In this document: positions 27,080 through 36,949 of the stretch, piece by piece
Layout: the number at the start of each line of letters is the position of its first letter
Position numbering within the stretch: position 1 is the first letter of the stretch
Assembly (NCBI GenBank): GCA_902168115.1
Contig: CABHPB010000009.1
Location: 1 to 64,000, forward strand
Length of the DNA: 64,000 bases
Direction: 5' to 3'
Origin: an uncultured Methylopila sp.
GTDB lineage: Bacteria > Pseudomonadota > Alphaproteobacteria > Rhizobiales > Methylopilaceae
The notes under the pieces: generated by a model
Seen by the model: the letters and a program-made list of their open reading frames with translations, nothing else
Database searches by the model: none
Told to the model about the DNA's origin: nothing
Translations under genes and position numbers: made by a program

Positions 27080-27991
27080 TTAGCGGGCCGCCTGGGGAGG
27101 CGGCGCGGCCGGGGCCGGGGCCGCCCCGTCGGCTGTCTGGCCGCCGCCGCGCTTGAAGGCGCGGCTGATCCAGGAGCCTTCGTTTTCCTGCGGCTGCACG
27201 CCGGAGCCGTTCAGCAGCGCGAAGCTCGACTTGTACCACTCGCTGTCCGGGTAGTTGTGGCCGAGGATCGCGGCCGCCGTCTGCGCCTCGCCGGTGATCC
27301 CGAGCGAGAGATAGGCCTCGACGAGGCGGTGCAGCGCCTCCTCGATGTGGCGGGTCTGCTGGTACTGGCTGACGACGACGCGGAAGCGGTTGATCGCGCC
27401 GGTGTAGTCCTTGCGCTGCAGGTAGAAGCGGCCGACCTGCATCTCCTTGCCGGCGAGCTGGTCGCGGGCGACGGAGGCGCGGCGCTTGGCGCCCTCGGCG
27501 TATTCGCTGGTCGGCCAGCGACGCACGAGCTCGTCGAAGGCGGCGATCGCCTTCATCGTGCGCTCCTGGTCGCGGGAGACGTCGGGAACCTGATTGTAAT
27601 AGGACATGCCGACCAGATACTGCGCGTAGGCCGCGTCCGGGCTGGTCGGATGAAGCTGGACGTAGCGATTCCCGTTCTGGATCGCGTCGTCCCACTTGCC
27701 GTTCTTGTAGTTCGTGTAGGTGGTCATCAGCACCGACTTGCGGCCCCAGTCGGTATAGGGGTGCTGGCGGTCAACCTCGGCGAACTTCTTCTTGGCCTTG
27801 TCGTAGTCGCCCTCGTTCAGGCCCTTCAGGCCCTCGCTGTAGAGCTGGTCCGCAGGCTCGTCCGGCTCGAGCTCTTCCTTCTTGTTGAACATCGAGCAGG
27901 CCGCCACCGGCATGGCCACCGCGACGAGCAGCGCGAAGCGCAGCGCGCGAAGACCAGCGATCGACGGATGAGACTTCGTACTCACGGACAT
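27080..27991 (-). CDS. bamD: Outer membrane assembly lipoprotein BamD
   Basis: A 303-residue lipoprotein of the BAM complex that folds outer-membrane beta-barrels. The signal peptide ends in the lipobox VAAC with lipidated Cys32. Five TPR-like helical repeats follow, with the family segments NYKNGKWDDAIQNGNRYVQL, YAQYLVGMSYYNQ and HIEEALHRLVEAYLSLG. The C-terminal 40 residues are Pro/Ala-rich. ATG at 27991 starts the signal peptide; the longer frame does not look coding. Its usual upstream neighbour lpxC is missing. Confidence 0.95.
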   Translation of the reverse strand: MSVSTKSHPSIAGLRALRFALLVAVAMPVAACSMFNKKEELEPDEPADQLYSEGLKGLNEGDYDKAKKKFAEVDRQHPYTDWGRKSVLMTTYTNYKNGKWDDAIQNGNRYVQLHPTSPDAAYAQYLVGMSYYNQVPDVSRDQERTMKAIAAFDELVRRWPTSEYAEGAKRRASVARDQLAGKEMQVGRFYLQRKDYTGAINRFRVVVSQYQQTRHIEEALHRLVEAYLSLGITGEAQTAAAILGHNYPDSEWYKSSFALLNGSGVQPQENEGSWISRAFKRGGGQTADGAAPAPAAPPPQAAR

Positions 27992-28167
27992 CGCGAGCCT
28001 CTTGTACGAGTAGACGGATACGGCCCCCGAGGCCGGCCGGCGCGATAAAACCGCGCCGAGCTTCGCGTACGTCCGCCCGTCTTGGCCGACGACGTCGCCA
28101 TTGTCTATAGCCGAAAGCCCCGCGAGGCGCACGCGCTGCTTTTCTGCGACACGGCCGGATGTGCGAA

Positions 28168-28192
28168 CGGCCCGGACGAAAAGTCCGGGCCG
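28168..28192 (-). terminator. Hairpin after ftsZ, possible terminator
   Basis: CGGCCCGGAC and GTCCGGGCCG are perfect 10-bp arms around a 5-nt loop, 24 bp beyond the ftsZ stop. The T-run in the transcript is only TT, so termination may be weak or Rho-assisted. The rest of the gap to bamD (27992-28167) holds no gene I can support; it is where lpxC would be expected. Confidence 0.4.
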
Positions 28193-28215
28193 CCGCTTCG
28201 TTTCGGAGCCTCGCC

Positions 28216-29916
28216 TCAGTTCGCCTGGCGGCGAAGGAAGGCGGGGATTTCGAGCTGGTCGTCGTCGAGGCCGCGCGGGTGCTGCGCCGGGGCGCGGCCG
28301 TGGGCGTCGAGCTGGCCCTGCGCCGGGCGGTGGACCGGAGCTGGAGCGCGGCGGGCGTAGTCGCTCTGCGGGGCGACCTGCTGGCGCGGTGCGGGCTGCG
28401 GCTGCGGCGCGTGCTGCTGGTAGCCGTGGTCAGCGCCCTGCTCCTGCTGCTCGTCCTCATGGCCACGGCCGAGGCCGTTGGCGAGGCGCTGCAGCAGCGT
28501 CATGCGCTTCCTGTCGGGCGCGGCCATGGCCGGCTCCGGCTGGCGGGCGGCGCGCATCTGCGCCTGGCCCGGCATCGGAAGGTCCTCGATGCGCGGCATG
28601 CGCGGGGCGCGAACCGGCGCGCGCTCGGCGTGCGGCGGCACGTAAGGCGCCTCGTGGCTGTAGTCTTCCTCCATTTGCGCCTCGGGCTCGGCCTGGGGCT
28701 CGAGAGCGAAGGCGGGCTTCGGCGCGGCGGCGCGGATGGTGACGTCCTCGATCGCCGCGACCACCTGCGCGTCATAGGCGTTCGGCTCGGCGACAGGCGC
28801 CTCGACCGGCGGCGGGGCGCGGAAGGTCGGCAGCGGCTGCGGCTCGGGGCTGCGGGTCGGCATCGGGGCCGGCGCAGCCGCCGGCTTGGCGAAGCGGTTC
28901 TGGACCTCGGCGACGCGCTTTTCGGCGAAGCTCTGCTGGCCTTCCTCGAGGATGTGGTCGATGCCGGTGGCGACGACCGACACGCGGATGATGCCGTCGA
29001 GGCTCTCGTCGAAGGTCGCGCCGAGGATGATGTTGGCCTCCGAATCGACCTCCTCGCGGATGCGGGTCGCGGCCTCGTCGACTTCGTACAGCGTCAGGTC
29101 GTTGCCGCCGGTGATCGAGATCAGCAGGCCGCGGGCACCCTTCATCGAGACGTCGTCGAGCAGCGGGTTGGCGATCGCGGCCTCGGCGGCCTGGACGGCG
29201 CGCTTCTCGCCGGAGGCTTCGCCGGTGCCCATCATCGCCTTGCCCATCTCGCGCATGATCGCGCGGACGTCGGCGAAGTCGAGGTTGATCAGGCCTTCCT
29301 TGACCATCAGGTCGGTGATGCAGGCGACGCCCGAATAGAGCACCTGGTCGGCCATCGCGAAGGCGTCGGCGAAGGTGGTGCGCTCGTTGGCGACCCGGAA
29401 CAGGTTCTGGTTCGGGATGACGATCAGCGTGTCGACGGCCTTCTGCAGCTCCTCGATGCCGGCCTCGGCGACCTTCATCCGGCGCATGCCTTCGAAGTGG
29501 AACGGCTTGGTCACGACGCCGACGGTCAGGATGCCGGCCTCGCGGGCCGCGCGGGCGACCACGGGAGCCGAACCGGTGCCGGTGCCGCCGCCCATGCCGG
29601 CGGTGATGAAGGCCATGTGCGCGCCCGACAGGTGGTCGCGGATCTCGTCGATCACCTCTTCCGCCGCGGCGCGGCCGACTTCCGGCTGCGAGCCGGCGCC
29701 GAGGCCTTCCGTCACCTGCACGCCCATCTGGATGATGCGCTCGGCCTTGGAGAGGGTCAGCGCCTGGGCGTCGGTGTTCGCCACCACGAAGTCGACGCCG
29801 ACCAGGCCGGCCTCGATCATGTTGTTCACGGCGTTGCCGCCGGCGCCGCCGACGCCGAACACGGTGATGCGGGGCTTCAGTTCCCGGATGTCCGGCATCT
29901 TCAGGTTGATCGTCAT
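28216..29916 (-). CDS. ftsZ: Cell division GTPase FtsZ
   Basis: A 566-residue tubulin homologue that forms the division ring. GTP-binding motif GGGTGTGS is at 109-116, and the T7 loop region reads [12 protein letters not shown]. The globular core ends near residue 325. A long disordered linker rich in Pro, Gln and Arg (about 330-548) follows and ends in the conserved C-terminal peptide [13 protein letters not shown], which binds FtsA and other partners. The linker is much longer than in E. coli but usual for alphaproteobacteria. It is the third gene after ftsQ and ftsA. Confidence 0.98.
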   Translation of the reverse strand: MTINLKMPDIRELKPRITVFGVGGAGGNAVNNMIEAGLVGVDFVVANTDAQALTLSKAERIIQMGVQVTEGLGAGSQPEVGRAAAEEVIDEIRDHLSGAHMAFITAGMGGGTGTGSAPVVARAAREAGILTVGVVTKPFHFEGMRRMKVAEAGIEELQKAVDTLIVIPNQNLFRVANERTTFADAFAMADQVLYSGVACITDLMVKEGLINLDFADVRAIMREMGKAMMGTGEASGEKRAVQAAEAAIANPLLDDVSMKGARGLLISITGGNDLTLYEVDEAATRIREEVDSEANIILGATFDESLDGIIRVSVVATGIDHILEEGQQSFAEKRVAEVQNRFAKPAAAPAPMPTRSPEPQPLPTFRAPPPVEAPVAEPNAYDAQVVAAIEDVTIRAAAPKPAFALEPQAEPEAQMEEDYSHEAPYVPPHAERAPVRAPRMPRIEDLPMPGQAQMRAARQPEPAMAAPDRKRMTLLQRLANGLGRGHEDEQQEQGADHGYQQHAPQPQPAPRQQVAPQSDYARRAPAPVHRPAQGQLDAHGRAPAQHPRGLDDDQLEIPAFLRRQAN

Positions 29917-30022
29917 CGCAAGCCTCTAATTTTTTCGCGCCATCCGGCGAGTGCCAGTTTCAGTCTTCGGCGTTCGGAGGGCGCGCTTGGCCCCTGCCGA
30001 CCGACGGCCGCCGCGCCGCCGG

Positions 30023-31351
30023 TCAGAAGCTCTCCTTCAGCCACCGGCCGACCCGGTGGATGTACGTGTCCTTCGACGGCTGTCCGCCCCCGCGGCGCAG
30101 GCGCTTGGGATCGACGTGCTCGATCTCGGCGACCTGCGGATAGACCAGAAGTCCGACTGACGACGCGAAGGCCGGCCCCTTGGCCGCCTCCGGCAGGCCG
30201 CGGGCGCCCAGCGGGCGGCCGACGCGGACCGGACGGTCGAGAATGCGGCGGGCGAGCTCGGGCAGGCCCGTGAGCTGGCAGGCGCCGCCGGTGAGCACCA
30301 CGCGGCGAGCCTCGGCGGCATGGCCGGAGGCGCGCAGCCGGTCGCGCACGAGCTCGAGGATCTCCTCGACCCGCGGCTTGACGATCTTCACGATCATCGA
30401 CTTCGGCAGATAGTTCTGCGCCTCGAACTCGGCCTCGCCGACCGGGGTCACGGCGATCTGCTCGCGCTCGTCGGCGAGCGAGGGGAACACGCTGGCGTGC
30501 AGCGTCTTCAGCCGCTCCGCCTCGTCGATCGAGGTCGAGAGGCCCCGCGCAAGGTCGAGCGTGACGTGGTGGCCGCCGAGCGCCACCGCGTCGCAATGGA
30601 CGAAGGAACCGCCCTGGAACACCGCGACGGAGGTCGCGCCGCCGCCCATGTCGATCAGGGTGACGCCCATCTCGCTCTCGTCGTCGACGAGGCTGGCGAG
30701 GCCGGCCGCGTAGGGCGCGGCGACCATGGTCTCGACGTTGAGGTGGCTGCGCTCGACGCAGAGCGACAGGTTCCGCAAGGGCGCGCCCTCGGCGGTGACG
30801 ATGTGCATGTCGACGCCGAGCTGCTGGCCGACCATGCCGAGCGGGTCGCGCACGCCGCGGGTGGCGTCGAGGCCGAAACCGGTCGGGATCGAATGCACGA
30901 CGGCGCGGTTCGGGCGGACCGAATGGGCGCAGCCGGCCTGCAGGACCCGGCGGATGTCGCGGTCCTCGACGGGCTTGCCGTGGATCGGCACCTCGGCGTG
31001 GAATGTCTCGCTCGCGAGACGGCCGGCCGAAACGGAGACGATGACGCTCTCGATCTGGACGCCGGCCATGCGCTCGGCCGCGTCGACCGCGAGGCGGATC
31101 GACTGCTCCGCGGCCTCCATGTCGACGACCTGGCCGCCCTTCACGCCGCGGGAGCGCTGATGGCCGACGCCGATCAGCTCCACCATGTGCGAGCGGTCGG
31201 GCAGCGCATCGCCGGCCTCCAGCGGGCGCAGGCGCGCCACCAGGCAGACGACCTTGGAGGTGCCGATGTCGAGCGCGGAGACCACCACCGAGCGACGCGG
31301 CGGCAGCGGCCGCATCTTCGGGACGACGCCGTAGGGGAAGGCGGCGCTCAT
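30023..31351 (-). CDS. ftsA: Cell division protein FtsA
   Basis: A 442-residue actin-like protein that tethers FtsZ to the membrane. The N-terminal phosphate-1 motif is ALDIGTSKVVCLVARL, the phosphate-2 region is LIDMGGGATSVAVF, and the adenosine motif is VVLTGGACQLTGL. The C-terminus ends in a basic amphipathic helix (TYIHRVGRWLKESF), the membrane anchor. Its ATG overlaps the ftsQ stop by 4 bp. Confidence 0.97.
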   Translation of the reverse strand: MSAAFPYGVVPKMRPLPPRRSVVVSALDIGTSKVVCLVARLRPLEAGDALPDRSHMVELIGVGHQRSRGVKGGQVVDMEAAEQSIRLAVDAAERMAGVQIESVIVSVSAGRLASETFHAEVPIHGKPVEDRDIRRVLQAGCAHSVRPNRAVVHSIPTGFGLDATRGVRDPLGMVGQQLGVDMHIVTAEGAPLRNLSLCVERSHLNVETMVAAPYAAGLASLVDDESEMGVTLIDMGGGATSVAVFQGGSFVHCDAVALGGHHVTLDLARGLSTSIDEAERLKTLHASVFPSLADEREQIAVTPVGEAEFEAQNYLPKSMIVKIVKPRVEEILELVRDRLRASGHAAEARRVVLTGGACQLTGLPELARRILDRPVRVGRPLGARGLPEAAKGPAFASSVGLLVYPQVAEIEHVDPKRLRRGGGQPSKDTYIHRVGRWLKESF

Positions 31352-32379
31352 ATCTGGCTCGCCTTCTTTTTCTTGGTCGAGGAGGTCTTGTCGTCCTGCG
31401 CGAGCTGGGCGGCGGCCTCGTTGGTGAGGCGCACGACCGTCTTGTCCGCGGCGCGCAGGTCGATGACGTTGATCCACTTGCCGAACAGGTCGCGGCGCGA
31501 CTGCAGCGTCTCGAGGCGGGCGAGCGCGGCGCCGAACTCGAATTCCGGCAGCTTCACCTCCACCCCGGAGCGCAGCTTGAGGTTCCAGCGACGCTCTGCG
31601 ACCAGCACGGCGGCGTAGGTTTCCTCGCGGATCTTCGGCGCGAGCGCGAGCGCGTCGAGCAGCGCGCGGGCCTTGGAGTTGGCGGCGGGACCGACGACCA
31701 GCGGCAGGTGGGCGAAGCGCGAGTCACGGAAGTCGTCGATCGGCACGCCGTCCTCGGCGAGGATCTGGACCTTGCCGTCGTGCTGCCAGAGCGCGAAGGG
31801 CTTGCGCTCGACGAGGTGGACCGTCACCCGGTCCGGGAACAGCTTGCGGACGGTGGCGTCCTGCACGAGCGGGTTGGCGAGCAGCCGCTCGCGCGCCTCG
31901 CCGACGTCGAGGAAGGGCAGCGAGGTGTCTTCCCTGACGCCGAGGGCGAGCAGCACCTCGTCGTCGGTGAGCGCGTTCTGCCCCTCGGTCTGGACGGCGA
32001 CGACACGGAAGCCCATGGCGTTCGCGGCGGTCTGGGGCGAGTTCAGGATCTCGGCCTTCACGGTCGGCCAGTGGCCGCCCTCGATCATGCCGAGGAGGCC
32101 GGTCGCGACATAGAAGCCGGCGGTCAGCGCAAGGCCGATGCGGCGCTTGCGAGCGAGGCGATAGAGCCGGAAGCGGAGCTGCGAGGCGAGGCTCGCGCCC
32201 ATCACCTCGTCGACGTCGTCGAGCGCGGGCGGCGCTGCGCGGCGCCCCTTGTCCGCGCGCGAGCGCATGTTCGGATCGGTCTGGTAAACCAGCGAAGGCT
32301 TGGGACGCTCCGCGCGCCGGACCGGCGCCGGAACCGGGCGCTCGTCTAGCGATCTAAGGAGGCGTCCTCCACCAGCCAT
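31348..32379 (-). CDS. ftsQ: Cell division protein FtsQ
   Basis: A 343-residue bitopic membrane protein of the divisome. An N-terminal basic cytoplasmic region of about 75 residues is followed by one membrane helix near 80-98 (IGLALTAGFYVATGLLG). A POTRA domain begins at about residue 120 (FRVVAVQTEGQNALTDDEVL) and a beta domain follows. It ends in a Lys-rich tail (STKKKKASQI). It overlaps ddl by 34 bp at the ATG chosen; a slightly later start would remove the overlap. Confidence 0.9.
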   Translation of the reverse strand: MAGGGRLLRSLDERPVPAPVRRAERPKPSLVYQTDPNMRSRADKGRRAAPPALDDVDEVMGASLASQLRFRLYRLARKRRIGLALTAGFYVATGLLGMIEGGHWPTVKAEILNSPQTAANAMGFRVVAVQTEGQNALTDDEVLLALGVREDTSLPFLDVGEARERLLANPLVQDATVRKLFPDRVTVHLVERKPFALWQHDGKVQILAEDGVPIDDFRDSRFAHLPLVVGPAANSKARALLDALALAPKIREETYAAVLVAERRWNLKLRSGVEVKLPEFEFGAALARLETLQSRRDLFGKWINVIDLRAADKTVVRLTNEAAAQLAQDDKTSSTKKKKASQI

Positions 32380-33266
32380 CTGACGAGCTCACCAAACCCC
32401 ATGCCGACATAAGCGGCGAGTTCCGGAACCAAGGACGTCTTGGTCATACCGGGCTGCGTATTCACTTCGAGGCAGACGAGCTCGCCGGTTCCGCCTTCGC
32501 GGTCGTCGAAACGGAAATCGGCTCTACTGACCCCGCGGCACCCCAGTGCTTCATGCGCCGCGACCGCCAGTTTTCGGACCTGTTGGTAAACAAAGGGTGA
32601 AATTTCGGCCGGCAAAATGTGCCGAGATCCGCCGGACGCGTATTTCGCATCAAAATCGTACCACCCGTCCGACGGCAGGATTTCGATCACATCGAGCGGC
32701 TCGCCGTTCAGCACGGCGCAGGTAAGCTCCCGTCCTGCAACGAAATTTTCCGCAAGCAGCAATTCGCCATGGTCCCAGTCGCTGCGCGTGAGCTCCTGCG
32801 GCGGGTGCTCCTGCCCCTCGTTAACGATGTAGACACCAACGGAGGAACCGCCGTCGACAGGCTTCAAAACGTAAGGCGGCGTTAAGACGTGCGACCGGGC
32901 GGCCTCGTCCCGTGTGACGACTTTGCCACGGGGCACGGAAACTCCCGCCGCGGCCATCACGGTCTTGGCCCGCTGCTTGTGCATGGCGAGCGAGGAGGCC
33001 AGCACGCCGGAGTGGGTGTAGGGGATCCCCATCACCTCCAGCATGCCCTGGACGGTGCCGTCCTCGCCGAAGCGGCCGTGGAGCGCATTGAAGCAGACGT
33101 CGGGCTTCACGCGGCCGAGCACCTCCGCGAGATCGCGCCCGACGTCGATCGTCGTCACGCGAAAACCTTCCTTCTCCAGCGCCTCGGCGCAGGCCTCGCC
33201 CGACCACAGCGAAACCTGCCGCTCGGAGGACCATCCGCCCATCAGGACGGCGACGTGCTTGGACAT
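32346..33266 (-). CDS. ddl: D-alanine--D-alanine ligase
   Basis: A 306-residue ATP-grasp enzyme that joins two D-alanines for the peptidoglycan stem. The N-terminus reads VAVLMGGWSSERQVSLWSG. The ATP-grasp core has PYVLKPVDGGSSVGV, and metal ligands are in CLEVNTQPGMT near the C-terminus. Length matches the DdlB type found in dcw clusters. It is separated from murB by a long inverted repeat. Confidence 0.97.
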   Translation of the reverse strand: MSKHVAVLMGGWSSERQVSLWSGEACAEALEKEGFRVTTIDVGRDLAEVLGRVKPDVCFNALHGRFGEDGTVQGMLEVMGIPYTHSGVLASSLAMHKQRAKTVMAAAGVSVPRGKVVTRDEAARSHVLTPPYVLKPVDGGSSVGVYIVNEGQEHPPQELTRSDWDHGELLLAENFVAGRELTCAVLNGEPLDVIEILPSDGWYDFDAKYASGGSRHILPAEISPFVYQQVRKLAVAAHEALGCRGVSRADFRFDDREGGTGELVCLEVNTQPGMTKTSLVPELAAYVGMGFGELVRWLVEDASLDR

Positions 33267-33310
33267 GGACTGTTCCCCGGGACGGAAGCTTCTTTTTGCG
33301 GAAGCGAACT

Positions 33311-33427
33311 GCGTGCTTCGAGACGCCCGCGTTCCGCGGGCTCCTCAGCATGAGGAGGACGAGGATGGCAAGACCAAAGGCCCCTCATGCTGAGGAGCCG
33401 GCCCGTGGCCGGCGTCTCGAAGCACGC
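33311..33427. repeat. Long inverted repeat, copy 1 (117 bp)
   Basis: Outer arms GCGTGCTTCGAGACGC and GCGTCTCGAAGCACGC and inner arms GCTCCTCAGCATGAGG and CCTCATGCTGAGGAGC surround a unique centre, giving a nearly complete hairpin. A second copy at 40987-41099 has the same arms but different variable segments. It lies between ddl and murB on the dcw strand. Confidence 0.85.
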
Positions 33428-33452
33428 AGTCGGCCGGACCAATCCTTCGGGC

Positions 33453-34367
33453 CTAAGCCGCCACCCCGATCCGCTTGATCTCCCATTCGAGCTCGACGCC
33501 CGAATTCTCCTTCACGCGCCGGCGAACCTCCTCGCCGAGCGTCTCGATGTCCGCCCCGGTCGCGCCGCCGACGTTGATCAGGAAGTTGCAGTGCATCTCC
33601 GAGACCTGGGCCCCGCCGATCTGGAGGCCGCGGCAGCCGGCGGCGTCGATCAGCTTCCAGGCGGAGTGGCCGGGCGGGTTCTTGAAGGTCGAGCCGCCGG
33701 TGCGGCTCTTGATCGGCTGCTTGGTCTCGCGGTGCTCGGCGACCGCGGCCATCTCGGCGCGGATCTCGGCCTTGTCGGCGGAAAACCCTTCCAGCAGCGC
33801 GCCGGTGAAGATCACGTCCGCCGGCGCGGAGGAATGACGGTAGGCGTAGCCCATCTCGGCGTTCGAGAAGGTCCGCTTCGCGCCGGTGCGGTCGACGCCG
33901 TAGACCTCGACGACGCGCTGGCAGGTCTCGGTCCCGTGCGCGCCGGCGTTCATGCGAAGCGCCCCGCCAATTGAGCCGGGGATTCCGAAATAGAAGGCGA
34001 AGCCGCCGATCCCGGCCTCCTCCGCCGTCAACGCGACGCGCTTGTCGGCGGCGGCGGCGCCGCCGCGCAGGCGCGCGCCGTCGAGCGGCTCGATCGCCGC
34101 GAACGGCTTGCCGAGCCGGATCACGACGCCCGGCATGCCGCCGTCGCGCACCAGCAGGTTCGAGCCGAGGCCGATCGTGTAGAGCGGCACCTCTTCGGGC
34201 AAGGTCGCGAGGAAGTAGGACAGGTCGTCCACGTCGGCCGGCGAGAACAGCACCTCCGCCGGCCCGCCGACGCGGAACCAGGCGAGGTCCGCCAGCGACT
34301 GGGCGGGGATCAGCTTGCCGCGAAGATCGGGCAACTGGGTCGGGAGGGCGTCGGCGAGAGCGGTCAT
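33453..34367 (-). CDS. murB: UDP-N-acetylenolpyruvoylglucosamine reductase
   Basis: A 304-residue FAD enzyme that reduces UDP-GlcNAc-enolpyruvate to UDP-MurNAc. FAD-binding segments are [30 protein letters not shown] and [18 protein letters not shown]. The substrate-binding region is [11 protein letters not shown] and the C-terminus shows the short type I loop. ATG at 34367 is preferred over the upstream in-frame start at 34385. 49 bp separate it from murC. Confidence 0.96.
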   Translation of the reverse strand: MTALADALPTQLPDLRGKLIPAQSLADLAWFRVGGPAEVLFSPADVDDLSYFLATLPEEVPLYTIGLGSNLLVRDGGMPGVVIRLGKPFAAIEPLDGARLRGGAAAADKRVALTAEEAGIGGFAFYFGIPGSIGGALRMNAGAHGTETCQRVVEVYGVDRTGAKRTFSNAEMGYAYRHSSAPADVIFTGALLEGFSADKAEIRAEMAAVAEHRETKQPIKSRTGGSTFKNPPGHSAWKLIDAAGCRGLQIGGAQVSEMHCNFLINVGGATGADIETLGEEVRRRVKENSGVELEWEIKRIGVAA

Positions 34368-34416
34368 GGCCGCGCCCGATAGCACGTCGCCGCGCCCCGC
34401 GCGAAGCTCCCGCTGG

Positions 34417-35835
34417 TCACGCCGCAGCGCCGGGCTTCAGCGCCGCCAGTTCGCCCGGCAGCGCGGCCGCCCAGTAGGTCGACGAGCCGGCGCCGAGCAG
34501 CACGACGTAGTCGCCCGACTGGGCGAGACCGGCGACCAGGCCGGCGAGCTTCTCGGGGCCTTCCAGCGGCACGACGTGGCGATGGCCGCGCGCCCTCAGG
34601 CCCGCCACCAGATCGGCCTGCTGCGCGCCCTCGATGGGCTGCTCGCCGGCCGCATAGACGTCGGCGACGATCACCGTGTCGGCGTCGTTGAAGCAGCTGG
34701 AGAAGCCTTCGAACAGGTCGCGCAGGCGCGTGTAGCGATGCGGCTGGACGACGGCGATGACGCGTCCTTCCGTCGAGGCCCGGGCGGCCCTGAGCACGGC
34801 GGAGATCTCGACCGGGTGGTGGCCGTAGTCGTCGAAGATGGTCACGCCGTTCCACTCGCCGACCCGGGTGAACCGGCGCTTCACGCCGCCGAACTTGGCG
34901 AGGCCGGCGCGTACCTGGTCGGCGGTAAGGCCGAGCTCGAGCGCCACCGCAATCGCGGCCGTCGCGTTCAGCGCGTTGTGGCGTCCTGCCATCGGCAGCA
35001 TCAGCTCGTCGATGACGTATTCGGTCCCCGCCTTGCGATCGCGCACGACGACCCGGAATTTGCACTGGCCGCCGCGCAGGTCGAGGTCGGTGAGGCGCAC
35101 GTCCGACTGCAGGTTCTCGCCATAGGTGACGACACGCCGGTCCTCGATCAGGCCGACCATCTCCTGCACGGTCGGATGGTCGAGGCACATCACGGCGAAG
35201 CCGTAGAACGGCACGTTCTCGACGAAGGAGCGGAAGGCCGCCTTCACCGCGTCGAAGGTGCCGAAATGGTCGAGGTGCTCGGGGTCGATGTTGGTGACGA
35301 CCGCGACGTCCGCCGGCAGCTTCAGGAAGGTGCCGTCGCTCTCGTCGGCCTCGACGACCATCCAGTCGCCGTCGCCCATGCGGGCGTTCGCGCCATAGGC
35401 GTTGATGATGCCGCCATTGATGACGGTCGGGTCGAGATTGCCGGCGTCGAGCAGGGTCGCGACCAGCGAGGTGGTCGTGGTCTTGCCGTGCGTGCCGGCG
35501 ATCGCGACGCAGGTCTTCAGCCGCATCAGCTCGGCCAGCATCTCGGCGCGGCGCACGACCGGCACGCGCCTGTCGCGGGCGGCGGAGAGCTCCGGATTGC
35601 CGCGCTTGATGGCCGAGGACATCACCACGACCTCGGCCGCGCCGAGATTCTCCGCGGCGTGGCCGATCGAGACGGCGATCCCCTTCTCGCGCAGGCGCTT
35701 GACGTTGGCGCTCTCGGCGGCGTCGGAGCCCTGCACCGTGTAGCCGAGATTGGCGAGCACCTCGGCGATGCCCGACATGCCGATGCCGCCGATGCCGATG
35801 AAATGGATGGGCCCGATGTCGCGGGGAAGCTTCAT
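34417..35835 (-). CDS. murC: UDP-N-acetylmuramate--L-alanine ligase
   Basis: A 472-residue ATP-dependent ligase that adds L-alanine to UDP-MurNAc. It begins with a Rossmann UDP-binding region ([18 protein letters not shown]), has the ATP motif GTHGKTT at 114-120, and conserved residues [10 protein letters not shown] and HPVEISAVL. It follows murG in transcription by 10 bp. Confidence 0.97.
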   Translation of the reverse strand: MKLPRDIGPIHFIGIGGIGMSGIAEVLANLGYTVQGSDAAESANVKRLREKGIAVSIGHAAENLGAAEVVVMSSAIKRGNPELSAARDRRVPVVRRAEMLAELMRLKTCVAIAGTHGKTTTTSLVATLLDAGNLDPTVINGGIINAYGANARMGDGDWMVVEADESDGTFLKLPADVAVVTNIDPEHLDHFGTFDAVKAAFRSFVENVPFYGFAVMCLDHPTVQEMVGLIEDRRVVTYGENLQSDVRLTDLDLRGGQCKFRVVVRDRKAGTEYVIDELMLPMAGRHNALNATAAIAVALELGLTADQVRAGLAKFGGVKRRFTRVGEWNGVTIFDDYGHHPVEISAVLRAARASTEGRVIAVVQPHRYTRLRDLFEGFSSCFNDADTVIVADVYAAGEQPIEGAQQADLVAGLRARGHRHVVPLEGPEKLAGLVAGLAQSGDYVVLLGAGSSTYWAAALPGELAALKPGAAA

Positions 35836-35845
35836 GGCGGCTGGC

Positions 35846-36949
35846 TCAGTTCGAGGATGGCAGGGCGACCGCGAGCACCACGTCGGCGAGCCGCCTGGCG
35901 GCGTCGGGCGTTCCGACGCGCCGTGCGGCCTCGGCGGCCGCGGCGAGGCTGGCCCCGTCGGCGAGCCTCGATTCGAGGTCGCTTGCGAGAGCTTCCGGCG
36001 TGAAGGCGGATTGCGGCGTCACGACGGCGCCGCCGGCTAGCGCCAGCGCATTGGCGTTGGCGAGCTGGTCGTTGTCGAGCGCATGCGGCAGCGGCACCAG
36101 GATGGACGGGCGGCCGATGACCGAGAGCTCGGCCACCGTCGAGGCGCCGGCGCGGGCGATGACGAACTGCGCCTTCGCCATATGCGCCGGCATGTCGGTA
36201 AAGAAGGAGGACAGCTCCGCCTCGATCGACGCCGCGCGATAGGCGGCGGCGACGGCGTCGATGTCCTCCGGACGCGCCTGCTGGGTGACGCGCAGGCGCC
36301 CCTTGAGGTCGGGCGGCAGCAGCGCGAGCGCTTCCGGCACCACCTCGGACATGATCCGCGCGCCCTGGCTTCCGCCGAACACCAGAATGCGCACCTGCTC
36401 GCTGTCTGTCGGGGACTCGTACGGAACCTCGCTCGCGGCGATCACCTGCGGACGCACCGGGTTGCCGACATGGGTCGAGGGCTTGTTCCCCGGCACGCCC
36501 GCGACGCTCGGAAAGCCGGTCGCGATCGCAGTGGCGAGCCGTGCGAGCTTGACGTTGGCGCGGCCCATGACGGCGTTCTGCTCGTGCAGCACGACGGGAA
36601 CGCCCAGCAGCTTCGCCGCCACCAGCGGCGGGAAGGTCGGATAGCCGCCGAAGCCGACCACGGCGCGCGGCTTCACCTGCCTGACAATCCCAATGCTGCG
36701 TACCACGCCGCGCGCGAGCGTCGCGGACAGCTTGGCGTAGGCGCCGGCGCCCCTGCCCCGCAGCGTGTCGGCGGGCGCGGCGTGGAGCGCGCGCGCCGGA
36801 AAATGCTGGGCGTAGGCGAGCGCGCGCTCGTCGGTGATGAGCTCGACCGGCACGCCGCGCTTGGTCAGCTCGACGGCGAGCGCCTCGGCCGGAAACAGAT
36901 GTCCCCCGGTGCCGCCAGCCGCCAGCAGGATCGGCCGTCCAGCCGTCAC
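35846..36949 (-). CDS. murG: UDP-GlcNAc transferase (lipid II synthesis)
   Basis: A 367-residue GT28 glycosyltransferase that converts lipid I to lipid II at the inner face of the membrane. The N-terminal G loop GGTGGH is at 12-17 and the second G loop reads VFGGSQGAR. The donor-binding region is [21 protein letters not shown], interrupted by conserved residues. The start is GTG at 36949, overlapping the ftsW stop by 4 bp (GTGA). The longer upstream frame is a shadow of ftsW. Confidence 0.96.
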   Translation of the reverse strand: MTAGRPILLAAGGTGGHLFPAEALAVELTKRGVPVELITDERALAYAQHFPARALHAAPADTLRGRGAGAYAKLSATLARGVVRSIGIVRQVKPRAVVGFGGYPTFPPLVAAKLLGVPVVLHEQNAVMGRANVKLARLATAIATGFPSVAGVPGNKPSTHVGNPVRPQVIAASEVPYESPTDSEQVRILVFGGSQGARIMSEVVPEALALLPPDLKGRLRVTQQARPEDIDAVAAAYRAASIEAELSSFFTDMPAHMAKAQFVIARAGASTVAELSVIGRPSILVPLPHALDNDQLANANALALAGGAVVTPQSAFTPEALASDLESRLADGASLAAAAEAARRVGTPDAARRLADVVLAVALPSSN

